From Bacillus sp. 2B10 (GTDB lineage Bacteria; Pseudomonadota; Alphaproteobacteria; Sphingomonadales; Sphingomonadaceae): a stretch of 60,999 bases of DNA. The notes under the pieces were generated by a model. The model was not told where the DNA came from. It was given only the letters and a program-made list of their open reading frames with translations, and ran no database searches. The stretch lies in the NCBI GenBank assembly GCA_003946805.1, contig RPSH01000025.1:1-60999 (forward strand). Direction: 5' to 3'. Below are positions 17,188 to 26,128 of this stretch, piece by piece. A program made the position numbers and the translations under genes. Position 1 is the stretch's first letter. Each line of letters starts with the position of its first letter.

Positions 17188-17769
17188 ATGACCGAACCCG
17201 CCGCGCCCCGGCCGACCCGCGCGCCGCGCCGCGATGCCGCCCGGCGGCGCGAGGCGCTGATTACCGCTGCCGCCGCCCGTTTCGCCGAACAGGGCTATGG
17301 CGTGCCGCTGGAGGCGATCGCCGCCGCCGCCGGGGTGGGGCGGGCGACGCTGTACCGCAATTTCGAGGATCGCGAGGCGCTGGCGCTGGCGATCTTTTCC
17401 AGCGCGGTCGACCGGCTGGAAGCGATGCTCGACCCCGCGGCACCGATCGGGACGACGCTGGCGACGACGGTGCGCGCCGGGACCGGGGCGCTGTCGCTGT
17501 TCGCGCGGATCGCGGCCGACCTGCATCTCGACGATGCGAACCGGGCGGCGTTCCAGCAACTGGCGATGCGGTTGGAGACGGTCTTCGCGCCGGTCCTGCA
17601 CGCGGCGCAACTGCGCGGCGAGGTGAGCGACGAGGTGACGTCGCGCGATCTGGTGTTGTCGGTGCGCATGGCCGGCAGTCTGGTGCTGCCGTTCATGGAC
17701 GAGGACGAGGTCAGCGCGAAGATCGAGGCGGCGTTGCGGCTACTGCTGAAGGGCCTGCGTCCGCGCTGA
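17188..17769 (+). CDS. TetR family transcriptional regulator
   Basis: A 193-residue protein. A basic leader precedes the helix-turn-helix at about residues 22-66 (GVGRATLYRNFEDREALALA), which has the usual TetR pattern. The C-terminal ligand domain is not family-specific. The gene runs toward the outer-membrane factor of the efflux operon and overlaps its end by 59 bp on the opposite strand. It is the best candidate for the repressor of that pump. A palindrome in the emrA promoter at 21909-21923 could be its operator, which is inference. Confidence 0.92.
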   Translation: MTEPAAPRPTRAPRRDAARRREALITAAAARFAEQGYGVPLEAIAAAAGVGRATLYRNFEDREALALAIFSSAVDRLEAMLDPAAPIGTTLATTVRAGTGALSLFARIAADLHLDDANRAAFQQLAMRLETVFAPVLHAAQLRGEVSDEVTSRDLVLSVRMAGSLVLPFMDEDEVSAKIEAALRLLLKGLRPR

Positions 17770-19174
17770 CCGGGGCGGTCCAGCCCAGCCCCAGCGCCTT
17801 GTTCACCGCGATATAGCTCTGCGTCAGCTGCGCGCGCGCCTGTACCACCGCGCTGGTCGCCGAAAGCTGCTGCCGTTCGACGTCGAGCTGGTCGATCAGC
17901 GTGGTGGTGCCTGCCGCCACCCGCTGGCGGTTGAGCGCCGCGGCACGGGCGGCGGTCGCCTCCGCCTGCACCAGTTGGCCCAGCTGGGTGCGGGTGTTGG
18001 CGAAGCGCGACAGCGCGGTCTCGGCATCCTGCAACGCGTCGAGCACCGCCTTGCGATAGGCGGCGTCGGCCTGATCGCGCTGCGCCTCACTGACGCGGGT
18101 GGCGGCGCGGTTCTTGCCGAAGTCGAGGAACGACCAGCTGAGCGAGGGCGCGGCGAGCGCGGTCAGGTTGCCGAGGTCGAAGACCGCGCCGGGCGAGGTG
18201 CCGCCGAGGCCGAGCAGCCCGAGGAAGCGGATGCCGGGCAGCTCGCGCGCCTTCGCCACGCCGATCGCGGCGGTGCCGGCGGCGAGCTGGCGCTCGGCGG
18301 CGCGGATGTCGGGGCGGCGGGCGATCAGCGATGCGGGATCGCCGACCGCGACCTGTGCAGGCGGCAGCGGCACGGGGGCGACGGCGCTGAGCGTCGCGTC
18401 GAGCGCGCCGGGGGTGCGGCCGGTCAGCACCGCCAGCTGGCCCAGATATTCGTCGCGCTGCGCGGCGAGCGGGATCGCCTGTGCTCGGGTGTTTTCCAGC
18501 TGGGTCTGGAGCCGTTCGATCGACAGTTGCGATGCGGTGCCGGCGGCGAGGCGCTGGCGGGTGAGCGCCAGCTGCTGCTGCTGCAGGCGGGTGGTCGCGG
18601 TGCTCAGGGCGATGCGCGCCTGAACGTCACGCAAGCCGACATAGGCCTGCGCGACGCCGGCCGACAGCGACACCTGTACGTCCGCCAGGTCGGCGATGCG
18701 GGCGTCGCCGGTGGCGCGCGCCTGTTCGGTCGCGCGCCGGCCGCCGCCGAACAGGTCGGGTTCCCAGCTGGCGTTGAGGCCGAGATTGTAGAACTGCACG
18801 CTGGTGGCGTCGCTGCCCGGCTGGATCGGGGGCAGTTCGGCGGCGAGCACCGTGCCGTTGGCGCTGGCGCCAGGTTTCAGCGAGGCGCGCTGCTGCGACA
18901 GCCGGGCCTGCGCCTCGCGGACGCGGGCGACGGCCTGATCGATGGTCCGGCTATGCGCCAGCGCATCGTCGACGAGGCGGGTGAGCAGCGGGTCGTTCAG
19001 CCCTCCCCACCAGCGGGCGAGACCGGGGGCGGGGGTGAAGGCGGCGTCGGTCGCGCGCACGAAATTGCCGCGCGTCACCGCGTCGGTCGCGGTGGCGGGC
19101 GGGCCGGCATAGTCCGGGCCGACGGTGCAGGCGCCGAGCAGCAGCACGGCGGACAGGGAAAGCGTTCGGGTCAT
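17711..19174 (-). CDS. NodT-type outer membrane efflux lipoprotein
   Basis: A 487-residue protein of the TolC/OprM family. A lipobox (LLLGAC, Cys16) follows the signal peptide, so it should be lipid-anchored in the outer membrane. Two repeated long helical sections (VREAQARLSQQRA and SEAQRDQADAAYR regions) form the periplasmic barrel. I start it at ATG 19174. The A of that ATG is the last base of the emrB stop, so translation is coupled. An in-frame TTG lies one codon earlier. It completes a three-part pump with EmrA and EmrB. Its 3' end overlaps tetR. Confidence 0.93.
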   Translation of the reverse strand: MTRTLSLSAVLLLGACTVGPDYAGPPATATDAVTRGNFVRATDAAFTPAPGLARWWGGLNDPLLTRLVDDALAHSRTIDQAVARVREAQARLSQQRASLKPGASANGTVLAAELPPIQPGSDATSVQFYNLGLNASWEPDLFGGGRRATEQARATGDARIADLADVQVSLSAGVAQAYVGLRDVQARIALSTATTRLQQQQLALTRQRLAAGTASQLSIERLQTQLENTRAQAIPLAAQRDEYLGQLAVLTGRTPGALDATLSAVAPVPLPPAQVAVGDPASLIARRPDIRAAERQLAAGTAAIGVAKARELPGIRFLGLLGLGGTSPGAVFDLGNLTALAAPSLSWSFLDFGKNRAATRVSEAQRDQADAAYRKAVLDALQDAETALSRFANTRTQLGQLVQAEATAARAAALNRQRVAAGTTTLIDQLDVERQQLSATSAVVQARAQLTQSYIAVNKALGLGWTAPVSADAGPSAVAATPPRSSR

Positions 19175-20727
19175 CAATGCACCGTGGCCGGTTCGACCCC
19201 CTTGGGCAGGGGCCGGAGGAAGAAGACGAGTGGGAGGACGGCGAAGGCGCCCAGCCCCATGATCCAGAAGATGTCGTTGTAGGTCATCGTCAGCGCTTCC
19301 GCCGCGATCTGCTGCGACAGCAGGCGCAGCCCCGCCGACGGGTCGCCGGCCGCGCGGCCGAGCTGTGCGACGTAGCTCTGCACCGCCTCGCTGTTCGCGT
19401 TCAGGCTTTCCTCCATCCGGCGCGAATGGAAGTACATCCGCTGGTCCTGCAGGATCGAGATGCCCGCCAGCGCGAAGCTGCCGCCCAGATTGCGGAAGGC
19501 GTTGAACAGCCCCGACGCGTCGCCGGCATCCTCGGGCGGGACCGAGCGGACGCAGGCCTGGCTGAGGAACAGCATCGCGAGGATCTGCCCCACGCCGCGC
19601 AGCAGCTGCGACACGGTGAAGTCGGGACCGGACGACTGCGCGGTCAGGTTCGCGTCGAGCAGCGCCGACACGCCCATGATGAGGAGCCCCGACGCCACCG
19701 CGATGCGGATGTCGATGCGCTTCAACAGGATCGGGACCAGCGTCATCATGAGGAGGCTGGGGATGCCCGACAGCAGCACGACCTTGCCCGCCTGCAACGC
19801 GTTATAATCGGCCAGCGCCGCGAGGAACTGCGGGATCGCGTAGCTGGTGCCGTAGAGCACGACGCCCAGCACGATGCCCATCAGCGCGACCGATCCGAAT
19901 TGCCGGTCGAGCAGCAGCTTCAGCTTGATGATCGGCCGCGGCGCGGTCGCCTGTCCCCAGAACAGCAGGACGAAGCCGATCACGCTGGTGAACGCCATCC
20001 AGCGGATCAGTCCGGAATCGAACCATTGTTCGCGCTGCCCGTCCTCGAGGAACACGGTGAGGCCGCCCAGTCCGAGCGCGAGGCCGGCGATGCCCAGCCA
20101 GTCGGCCTGTCTGAACAGGTGCAGCTTCGCCTTTTCATGTGGCAGCCCGACCAGCAGCAGCGTGATGAGGATCGCGCAGATCGGAATGTTGAGGAAGAAG
20201 GCATAGTGCCAGCTGATATTCTCGGTCAGCCAGCCGCCGACCAGCGGCCCCAGCACCGGCCCCAGGATCGCGGTCACGCCGAACACGGCGATGCCGATCG
20301 GCTGCTGCGCGCGCGGCAGGCGCTGGGCGATGATCGTCTGCGCGGTCGGGATCATCGCGCCGCCGGTGAACCCTTGGCCCACGCGGCCGACAATCATCAT
20401 CGGCAGCGTGGTGGCGATGCCGCACAGCACCGAAAAGACGGTGAACAGCCCGGCGGCGACCAGCAGGAAGGTGCGCATCCCCAGCATCCGCTGCAACCAG
20501 CCGGCCATCGGGATGATGACGATCTCCGCGACCAGATAGGCGGTGGCGATCCACGTCCCTTCGGTCCCGCTGGCGCCGATCTCGCCCTGGATCGTCGGCA
20601 GCGCCGAATTGACGATCGAGATGTCGAGCGTCGCCATCAGCGCGCCGAGATTGCCGGCGATCACCGCCAGCCATGCGGCGAGGTCGGCGCGTTCGGGCGG
20701 GGCGGCGGTTACGCCCGCGCTGGCCAT
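19174..20727 (-). CDS. emrB: EmrB/QacA-type MFS drug transporter (DHA2, 14 TM)
   Basis: A 517-residue inner-membrane proton antiporter. The first helix carries LDISIVNSALPTIQGEIGAS, with the DHA2 motif containing the acidic residue in TM1. Motif C (GPVLGPLVGGWLTENISW) marks it as an exporter. About fourteen hydrophobic segments and the length fit EmrB. It lies one base from emrA and overlaps the outer-membrane factor start, so all three parts are made from one transcript. Substrates are likely hydrophobic toxins. Confidence 0.95.
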   Translation of the reverse strand: MASAGVTAAPPERADLAAWLAVIAGNLGALMATLDISIVNSALPTIQGEIGASGTEGTWIATAYLVAEIVIIPMAGWLQRMLGMRTFLLVAAGLFTVFSVLCGIATTLPMMIVGRVGQGFTGGAMIPTAQTIIAQRLPRAQQPIGIAVFGVTAILGPVLGPLVGGWLTENISWHYAFFLNIPICAILITLLLVGLPHEKAKLHLFRQADWLGIAGLALGLGGLTVFLEDGQREQWFDSGLIRWMAFTSVIGFVLLFWGQATAPRPIIKLKLLLDRQFGSVALMGIVLGVVLYGTSYAIPQFLAALADYNALQAGKVVLLSGIPSLLMMTLVPILLKRIDIRIAVASGLLIMGVSALLDANLTAQSSGPDFTVSQLLRGVGQILAMLFLSQACVRSVPPEDAGDASGLFNAFRNLGGSFALAGISILQDQRMYFHSRRMEESLNANSEAVQSYVAQLGRAAGDPSAGLRLLSQQIAAEALTMTYNDIFWIMGLGAFAVLPLVFFLRPLPKGVEPATVH

Positions 20728-20728
20728 C

Positions 20729-21853
20729 TCAACGCTCCGCCTGCTCGCGCAAGGCTTTCAGTTCGCCGCGCGCGCTGCGGGTGTCGACGGTCACCGTCAC
20801 CGACAGGCCGGGGACCAGCAGGCGGCGGGCGGCGGGCGTTGCCTCGATCGACACGCGCACCGGCACGCGCTGCGTGATCTTGGTGAAGTTGCCGGTCGCG
20901 TTCTGCGGCGGCAGCAGCGAGAATTGCGCGCCGGTGCCCGGTGCCAGGCTTTCGACCCGGCCCTTCACCGCGACGCCGTCCAGCGCGTCCACCTCGATCT
21001 CGACCGGCTGGCCCGGCCGCATCAGCGCGAGCTGCGTTTCCTTGAAATTGGCGGTGATGTAGAGCCGGTCGAGCGGCACGATCGACATCAGCCGGGTGCC
21101 GGCCTGTACGAACTGGCCGATCGTTACGGTCCTGTCGCCGATGCGGCCGCCGATCGGTGCGGTCAGCCCGGTCGCGCCGACATCGACGCTGGCGGCGGCG
21201 AGTTGCGCGCGTGCGGCCTGTCCCTGCGCGCGGCCCTGCGCGACCTGGGCGTCGAGCGAACCGACGCGGCGCTGCTGCGCGGCGACGGCGGCCTGCGCGG
21301 CGCGGACATTGTCGGCCGACTGGCGCGCGGCGACTTCGAGTTGCGCCAGTTGCTGGCGGGTCTCGGCCCCCGAGGCGGCGAGCGGGCGGTAGCGCGCGAC
21401 CTCGGCCGCGTCATAGGCGGCCTTGCTGCGCGCGGCGGCGAGCTGTGCCTGCGCCTGATCGATCGCGGCATATTGTTCGCGGATCTGCGCGCGGGCGGCA
21501 TCGGCCTGCGCCCCGGCGACGGCGATCTGCGCCTCGGCCTGCGCCGCCTGTGCGCGGGCGTCGCGCGGGTCGATGCGGACCAGCGGCTGGCCGGCCTTCA
21601 CGTCCTGATTCTCGGCGACCAGCACCTCAGCGACATAGCCCGACACGCGCGGGGCGATCGTCACCATGTCGGCCTGCACCGTGGCGTCGTCGGTTTCCTG
21701 CAGGAACCTGCCGTTGTTCCGATAGTCGACATACCACCAGATGCCGCCGGCCAGCGCGATCAGGGCGAGCGCGAGCAGGATCAGCTTCGCCCGCGGGCCG
21801 ATGCGCTTCCGGGCCGGTTCGGCTGCATCTTCCTGCACCGTTTCGTCGCTCAT
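20729..21853 (-). CDS. emrA: EmrA-like membrane fusion protein (HlyD family)
   Basis: The protein links EmrB to the outer-membrane factor. From the ATG at 21853 (MSDETVQEDAAEPARKR) it has 374 residues; an ATG at 21871 adds six. One transmembrane helix (LILLALALIALAGGIWWYV) is followed by a beta-barrel/lipoyl half (TDDATVQADMVTIAPRVSG), a long Ala/Gln-rich coiled coil of about 100 residues, the second lipoyl half with GLTAPIGGRIGDRTVTIGQF, and a C-terminal barrel. A GGACAGG stretch precedes the chosen ATG. It is the first gene of the emrA-emrB-outer-membrane-factor operon. Confidence 0.92.
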   Translation of the reverse strand: MSDETVQEDAAEPARKRIGPRAKLILLALALIALAGGIWWYVDYRNNGRFLQETDDATVQADMVTIAPRVSGYVAEVLVAENQDVKAGQPLVRIDPRDARAQAAQAEAQIAVAGAQADAARAQIREQYAAIDQAQAQLAAARSKAAYDAAEVARYRPLAASGAETRQQLAQLEVAARQSADNVRAAQAAVAAQQRRVGSLDAQVAQGRAQGQAARAQLAAASVDVGATGLTAPIGGRIGDRTVTIGQFVQAGTRLMSIVPLDRLYITANFKETQLALMRPGQPVEIEVDALDGVAVKGRVESLAPGTGAQFSLLPPQNATGNFTKITQRVPVRVSIEATPAARRLLVPGLSVTVTVDTRSARGELKALREQAER

Positions 21854-21901
21854 CGCCTGTCCGCCACCCATGCGGGGCCACCGGGTCCCGCCTTGGCCGG
21901 C

Positions 21902-21929
21902 AGATAAACGGACGAAATGTCCGGATCAA
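21902..21929 (-). promoter_or_regulatory. Putative emrA promoter with embedded operator palindrome
   Basis: On the minus strand TTGATC, 16 bases, then TTATCT resembles a housekeeping promoter. The spacer is filled by CGGAC-ATTTC-GTCCG, a perfect 5-bp palindrome. TetR-type repressors often bind such palindromes between -35 and -10. Transcription would start about 40 bases before the emrA ATG. Confidence 0.45.
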
Positions 21930-21970
21930 GGCTTTGGATTGGTGCGGTGCACAATTTATCCGTTGAGGTT

Positions 21971-22068
21971 CGTCATTCCCGCGCAGGCGGGAATCCATTG
22001 ACGCTACCGTACCGGTTTTAAGTGTTGAGGCGGCGTGTATGGACTCCCGCCTGCGCGGGAGTGACGAC
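21971..22068. repeat. REP-like inverted pair, family A, copy 3
   Basis: The left arm (21971-21998) is CGTCATTCCCGCGCAGGCGG followed by GAATCCAT. The inverted right arm (22039-22068) reads ATGGACTCCCGCCTGCGCGG then GAGTGACGAC. It separates the emrA promoter from the end of the AcvB-like gene. Both neighbours are on the minus strand. Confidence 0.85.
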
Positions 22069-22082
22069 GTGGATCAGGCGCC

Positions 22083-22835
22083 CTACGCCAATATCGTCGG
22101 ATCGGCGGTCCGCAGCGTGGCCAGGATGGTGGCGATGACCAGCTGGTCGTCATGGGCGAGGAAATGGCCGCCGGGCAGGGCGAAGACCTGTGCCCTGCCG
22201 CCGCGCAGCGTCGGGCAAAGGCTGTCGGACTCGTCCCGGCCGTAGATGCAGACGACCGGCGCCCAGTCCAGCGCGCGCAAGGCTGCTGCCGGGCGGGCGT
22301 CGGGGCTGCCGTGGTAGAGGATGCCGGTCGGATCGGAGCGGAAATAGACGGTCTGCGCCGGCACGACCACGCTGATCGCCGCGATCCGGGCACGCAGGTC
22401 GGCGGGCAGGTCGGGGGCGGTCGCCGAGACCATGTCGGCGCCGAACGACTGGCCCATCAGGATCACCCGCCTCGCCCCGGTGCGGGCGAGCGCGGTGCGG
22501 ATCGCGCCCGCGATCACCGCATCGACCTGTGCCCGCGTCTTGCGCGTGCCGAAATTGACCGGCGAGCTGACGCCGACGACCGGGATGCCGTGCGCGGCGA
22601 GCGCGGGGACCACGACGCTGCCCAGACCGAAGCGCAGCCCCATGTCGCCCGAGACATAGACCGCGACGACCGGGGGATGCGCCCGGTCACTCTCGACCAG
22701 CCGCAGCGACCGGGTGTCGATCAGGCCGAGCGCGGGTGCGGCGAGGCCGAGCAGCACCAGCAGCCCGGCGAACAGCGCACCGATGCCGATCCGGCGGCGC
22801 AGGCGGCGGCGACGGGCGGGGCGGGACAGGGTCAT
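22083..22835 (-). CDS. AcvB/VirJ-like periplasmic hydrolase
   Basis: A 250-residue protein. A basic N-terminus and one hydrophobic segment (about residues 14-37) suggest export. The rest is an alpha/beta-hydrolase of the VirJ type: VVAVYVSGDMGLRFG, nucleophile elbow ILMGQSFGADMV, and a late His in LPGGHFLAHDD. In Agrobacterium and Rhizobium, AcvB/AtvA hydrolyses lysyl-phosphatidylglycerol made by the neighbouring LpiA (MprF). Here the start overlaps the mprF stop (ATGA), exactly the expected pairing. The protein corresponds to a single VirJ domain, shorter than the two-domain AcvB. The enzymatic role is inferred from family and context. Confidence 0.82.
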   Translation of the reverse strand: MTLSRPARRRRLRRRIGIGALFAGLLVLLGLAAPALGLIDTRSLRLVESDRAHPPVVAVYVSGDMGLRFGLGSVVVPALAAHGIPVVGVSSPVNFGTRKTRAQVDAVIAGAIRTALARTGARRVILMGQSFGADMVSATAPDLPADLRARIAAISVVVPAQTVYFRSDPTGILYHGSPDARPAAALRALDWAPVVCIYGRDESDSLCPTLRGGRAQVFALPGGHFLAHDDQLVIATILATLRTADPTILA

Positions 22836-25468
22836 GGCTGGGGCACTTTCGCTGGCGGCTGGACGGGTTCGGCGGGGGCGGGCCTGAGATAGTGGCGCGG
22901 CTGCGGCCGGCCGATCAGGCGGGAGAGGTCGCGCAGTCCCTTGAGCAGGCCGATGCCGCCGGGGCCGGCGACGTAGCGCGGTTCCCAGCCGGGGGCGAAC
23001 TTCTCCTTGTACGCGCGCAGGCCCCGGAAGCCGTAGAAGCGCTCGCCATGGCGGAAGATGAACGCCGCCGCCTTGGCCCAGGCGGGGGCGAGACGGCGGT
23101 CCTCGATCCCCGACAGCGGCGCCATGCCGATCGAGAAGCGGGCATAGCCCCGTTCCTGCGCCCACAGCATCAGGTTGACCATCAGGAAGTCCATCGTTCC
23201 CGGCGGCGCATCGGCGCGGTGGCGCATCAGGTCGACCGACGCCTCCTTGCGGTTGGCGGTCAGCCACAGATTGGCGAAGGCGATGATGCGGTCGTCGATC
23301 GTCACCACCGCGACGTCGAAATGGTCGAGATAGGCGCGGTCGAAATGGCCGAGGCTGAACCCCTTTTCCCGCTGCGCCTTGGCCGACAGCCATTCGTCGG
23401 ACACCGATCGCAGTTCGGCGAAGACGGTCGCGACCTGCGCCGCGGCGACGATGTGCAGCCGGGCGCCCTTGCGCGCCACCGCCCGTTCCGACTTGCGCAG
23501 CGCGCGCAGGCGGGGGGTGTCGAGGGTGAAGGTGTTCAGGTCGACCACCGCATCCTCGCCGAACTTGACGATGCCGAGCCCCATGCCGATCGCGATGTCG
23601 AGCACAGGCGAGGAGACTTCGTAGAGCAGCAGCCGGCCCTGGTCGCGGTCCGCCAGGTCGCGCAGGTTCCACAGCAGTTCGCCCCACGCGTCGCGCGGGC
23701 CGACGGGATCGCCCATCGCGATCCAGCTGGCGCCATGGACCTGGTACATCACGAAGGCGTCGCCCGCCTGCGACAGCAGGAAGCGTTTGTCGCCGGTCAG
23801 CGCCAGCATCGCATCGGTGCGGTTCGCCCCGGCCAGGATGCGGTGGACGCTGGCCGAATCGACCGGCGACAGCCCGCTGCGCGCCGGGGCCGGGCCGGGC
23901 GCCATCAGCCGCCAGACGCAGGCGCCGGCCAGCATGACGATGACGCCCAGCGTCGCGCGCAGGAAGCGCGGGGCATCGCTGTGCAGCGCGAACTTCCACC
24001 ACAGGTTCTCCGAATAGGGAACGTGGCGATAGGCGAAGAATCCGGCCCAGACGGTCAGCGCCACGACCGCCGCGACCGAGGCGAGCCAGCCGGGGCCGAT
24101 CGGCTGGCCGGTGAGCGCGGTGCGGCGGTAGAAGGCGGCGCGCGTCCATTGCAGCAGCGCGGCGAGGCAGAGACAGGCGGTCGCCTCCTCGTAATCCAGC
24201 CCCTTGAGGATCGAGAACAGCGCGGCGGCGATCAGCAGCGCGCGGGTGGCGAGGAACGCGCCGTCGAGCCGGCGGTAGAGGGCAGGCGCGAGCAGCAGCA
24301 GCGCGGTGCCGGTCAGGCTGGCGGCGATCGAACTGCCCTCGATCAGCGGCAGCGGCAGGATCGCGGCAAGGTCGCCCATGCGGGCATGGACCGAGGGTAG
24401 CGAGCCCGACAGCAGCAGCATCGCGCCGGTCATGAAGGTCGCGGCGCCGAGCGCCAGCGGGGCGACGCCGGTGGCGACGGCGCGCACGCTCGACAGGAAA
24501 CGGGTCGAGCGCCGCCGCTGTCGCGCGCCCTCGTGCCACGCGAGGAGCAGGATGCCGAGCGCGAGGGGCAGCAGGTAATAGACGATGCGATAGGCGATGA
24601 GCGCGGCGAACAGCGTGGCGCGGTCGACCGGCACGACCGCCAGCACCACCGCCTCGAACACGCCGATGCCGCCGGGGACGTGCGTCACCACCGCCGCGAC
24701 GATGCCGAGGGTATAGGCGAGGATGAAGGCGGGCAGCAGCGCGGGCGCCGCGCCGGGGATCAGCACGAACAGCGCGGCGCTGGCGCAGGCGATGTCGGCG
24801 AGCGCGATGGCGATCTGCGACAGCAGCAGCCCCGGACCGGGCAGCGGCACGGTGAAGCCGAACAGCCGGACCGGCGCGCGCACGACCGCGCAGGCGCCGA
24901 GCAGGGCGATGGTCAGCGCGACCACTGCCCAGCCGGCGACGCGGACGTCCGACCCGGACAGCCGCAGCCCGGCGAGGTCGAGCGCGCCCGGGTGGAGCAG
25001 CAGCGCGACTCCGGTGACGCTGATCACCCCGGCCCAGAAGGTGCCGCTGGCGATCGCGACCACGCGCGCGACGTCGGGGCCGTCGAGTCCCGCGGCGGTA
25101 TAGATGCGGTAGCGCGCCGATCCGCCGGTCAGGAGGGCGAGGCCGAGATTGTGGCTGAGCGTGTAGCTGGTGAACGACGCCAGCGCGGCGGTGCGCCACG
25201 GCAGCGGCCGCCCGATCGTGCGCAGCGCCAGCAGGTCGTAGACGGTGAGCGCGAGATAGCTGCCCGCCGTCGCCAGCAGCGCCAGCGCGATCTTTCCCGC
25301 CGACAGGCCGTGCAGCGCCGCACGGACGTCGGCGAAGCGGATTTCCTGCGTCAGGTGTTCGAGCGCGGCGAAGCCGAGACCGATCAGCGCCAGCACGACC
25401 AGCAGGGTCGCCGGCGTGCGATAGCGTTCCAGCAATTGGCCGATGCCGCGCATGGTCCTGTCCGTCAT
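22832..25468 (-). CDS. mprF: Lysylphosphatidylglycerol synthase/flippase
   Basis: An 878-residue membrane protein. The N-terminal half is a polytopic flippase region (UPF0104-like; SYTLSHNLGLALLTGGSARY, THVPGGIGVFEAVVLAVVP). More membrane segments follow, and a cytoplasmic GNAT-like LPG-synthase domain spans about residues 540-860 (WIAMGDPVGPRDAWGEL, DFLMVNLMLWAQERGYARFS, FYGFRGLRAYKEKFAPGWEP). MprF transfers lysine from Lys-tRNA to phosphatidylglycerol and moves the product outward, which reduces killing by cationic peptides and acid. Length matches full two-domain MprF/LpiA. It overlaps the AcvB-like gene. A perfect palindrome lies 45 bp upstream. Confidence 0.93.
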   Translation of the reverse strand: MTDRTMRGIGQLLERYRTPATLLVVLALIGLGFAALEHLTQEIRFADVRAALHGLSAGKIALALLATAGSYLALTVYDLLALRTIGRPLPWRTAALASFTSYTLSHNLGLALLTGGSARYRIYTAAGLDGPDVARVVAIASGTFWAGVISVTGVALLLHPGALDLAGLRLSGSDVRVAGWAVVALTIALLGACAVVRAPVRLFGFTVPLPGPGLLLSQIAIALADIACASAALFVLIPGAAPALLPAFILAYTLGIVAAVVTHVPGGIGVFEAVVLAVVPVDRATLFAALIAYRIVYYLLPLALGILLLAWHEGARQRRRSTRFLSSVRAVATGVAPLALGAATFMTGAMLLLSGSLPSVHARMGDLAAILPLPLIEGSSIAASLTGTALLLLAPALYRRLDGAFLATRALLIAAALFSILKGLDYEEATACLCLAALLQWTRAAFYRRTALTGQPIGPGWLASVAAVVALTVWAGFFAYRHVPYSENLWWKFALHSDAPRFLRATLGVIVMLAGACVWRLMAPGPAPARSGLSPVDSASVHRILAGANRTDAMLALTGDKRFLLSQAGDAFVMYQVHGASWIAMGDPVGPRDAWGELLWNLRDLADRDQGRLLLYEVSSPVLDIAIGMGLGIVKFGEDAVVDLNTFTLDTPRLRALRKSERAVARKGARLHIVAAAQVATVFAELRSVSDEWLSAKAQREKGFSLGHFDRAYLDHFDVAVVTIDDRIIAFANLWLTANRKEASVDLMRHRADAPPGTMDFLMVNLMLWAQERGYARFSIGMAPLSGIEDRRLAPAWAKAAAFIFRHGERFYGFRGLRAYKEKFAPGWEPRYVAGPGGIGLLKGLRDLSRLIGRPQPRHYLRPAPAEPVQPPAKVPQP

Positions 25469-25512
25469 GCCGCCGGCAATAGCGGGCGGCAGCTTGCCGG
25501 CGGATCAGCGCG

Positions 25513-25538
25513 CGCTGAACAATCGGTAATGTTCAGCG
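25513..25538. repeat. Perfect 9-bp palindrome upstream of mprF
   Basis: CGCTGAACA, eight bases (ATCGGTAA), then TGTTCAGCG. It sits between the mprF start (25468) and the stop of the small membrane gene (25533), overlapping that stop. No T run follows on the minus strand. It could be an operator controlling mprF or an mRNA hairpin. Confidence 0.6.
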
Positions 25539-25895
25539 ATTGAGCGCGTAGGTTATGATGAAGCAGGCGGCGGTCAGCAGCAGCATCGCGGCGATGAAGG
25601 TCGCATCGGCGATCCGTTCCAGCCAGTGCAGCCGCGCGATGCCCTGTACCCGCAGCGCGAAATAGGAACTGAGCGTCGCGATCAGGAACAGCAGCGCATC
25701 GACCGACAACAGGTCGTCGGCCACCGTCTGGCGCGCGCGCATCGCGATGGTGACGTGGAGCAGGCCGATCCCGGTCAGGCACACCCCGACCATCGCCGAT
25801 GCGATGGGACAGATCATCCGGCAGGTCCGCTCGTCCAGCGCGGTGCGGCGGCGGCGGGGCCCGGCGGCGGGCGGGGAGTCGTGCGGCGCGGTCAT
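25533..25895 (-). CDS. Small multi-spanning membrane protein, unknown
   Basis: A 120-residue protein. A Pro/Arg-rich N-terminus of about 25 residues is followed by three hydrophobic segments: near residues 31-50 (SAMVGVCLTGIGLLHV), 66-80 (ALLFLIATLSSYFAL) and 97-117 (TFIAAMLLLTAACFIITY). I do not recognise a named family. It lies 64 bp upstream of mprF on the same strand and may be co-transcribed with it, although a palindrome lies between them. It is divergent from the phosphate transporter gene. The 233 bp between them hold both promoters, which I could not define. Confidence 0.7.
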   Translation of the reverse strand: MTAPHDSPPAAGPRRRRTALDERTCRMICPIASAMVGVCLTGIGLLHVTIAMRARQTVADDLLSVDALLFLIATLSSYFALRVQGIARLHWLERIADATFIAAMLLLTAACFIITYALNR

Positions 25896-26128
25896 GCGCC
25901 CGTTCCAGCACCCGCCACGGGCGCGGCGTCAAGCCCCGCGGATGTGGCGGCGATGCAACGCACCCCCCGGAAAACGGGGATTTCGCGCATCATATCGCCA
26001 AAGCCCGATCCATTCGCTATGGGCCGCATCGCCCGTCCGCAGTGCCGATGCGGGGGCGTGCGCCGGCTTGTCTCAAGCTGTCACACTTCGCCGATAAGGC
26101 GACCCGATCATTCGGCAGGGGAATTTCG

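Noticed and set aside
22083..25199. A single long minus-strand frame that would fuse the AcvB-like protein to an upstream part
   Set aside because: The upstream part is an off-frame reading of mprF. The true start is the ATG at 22835 overlapping the mprF stop.
26068..26084. PhoB box upstream of the phosphate transporter
   Set aside because: TTGTCTC and CTGTCAC resemble two half sites, but the repeat distance is 10 bases instead of 11 and the first half is poor. PiT genes are often not PhoB-activated.
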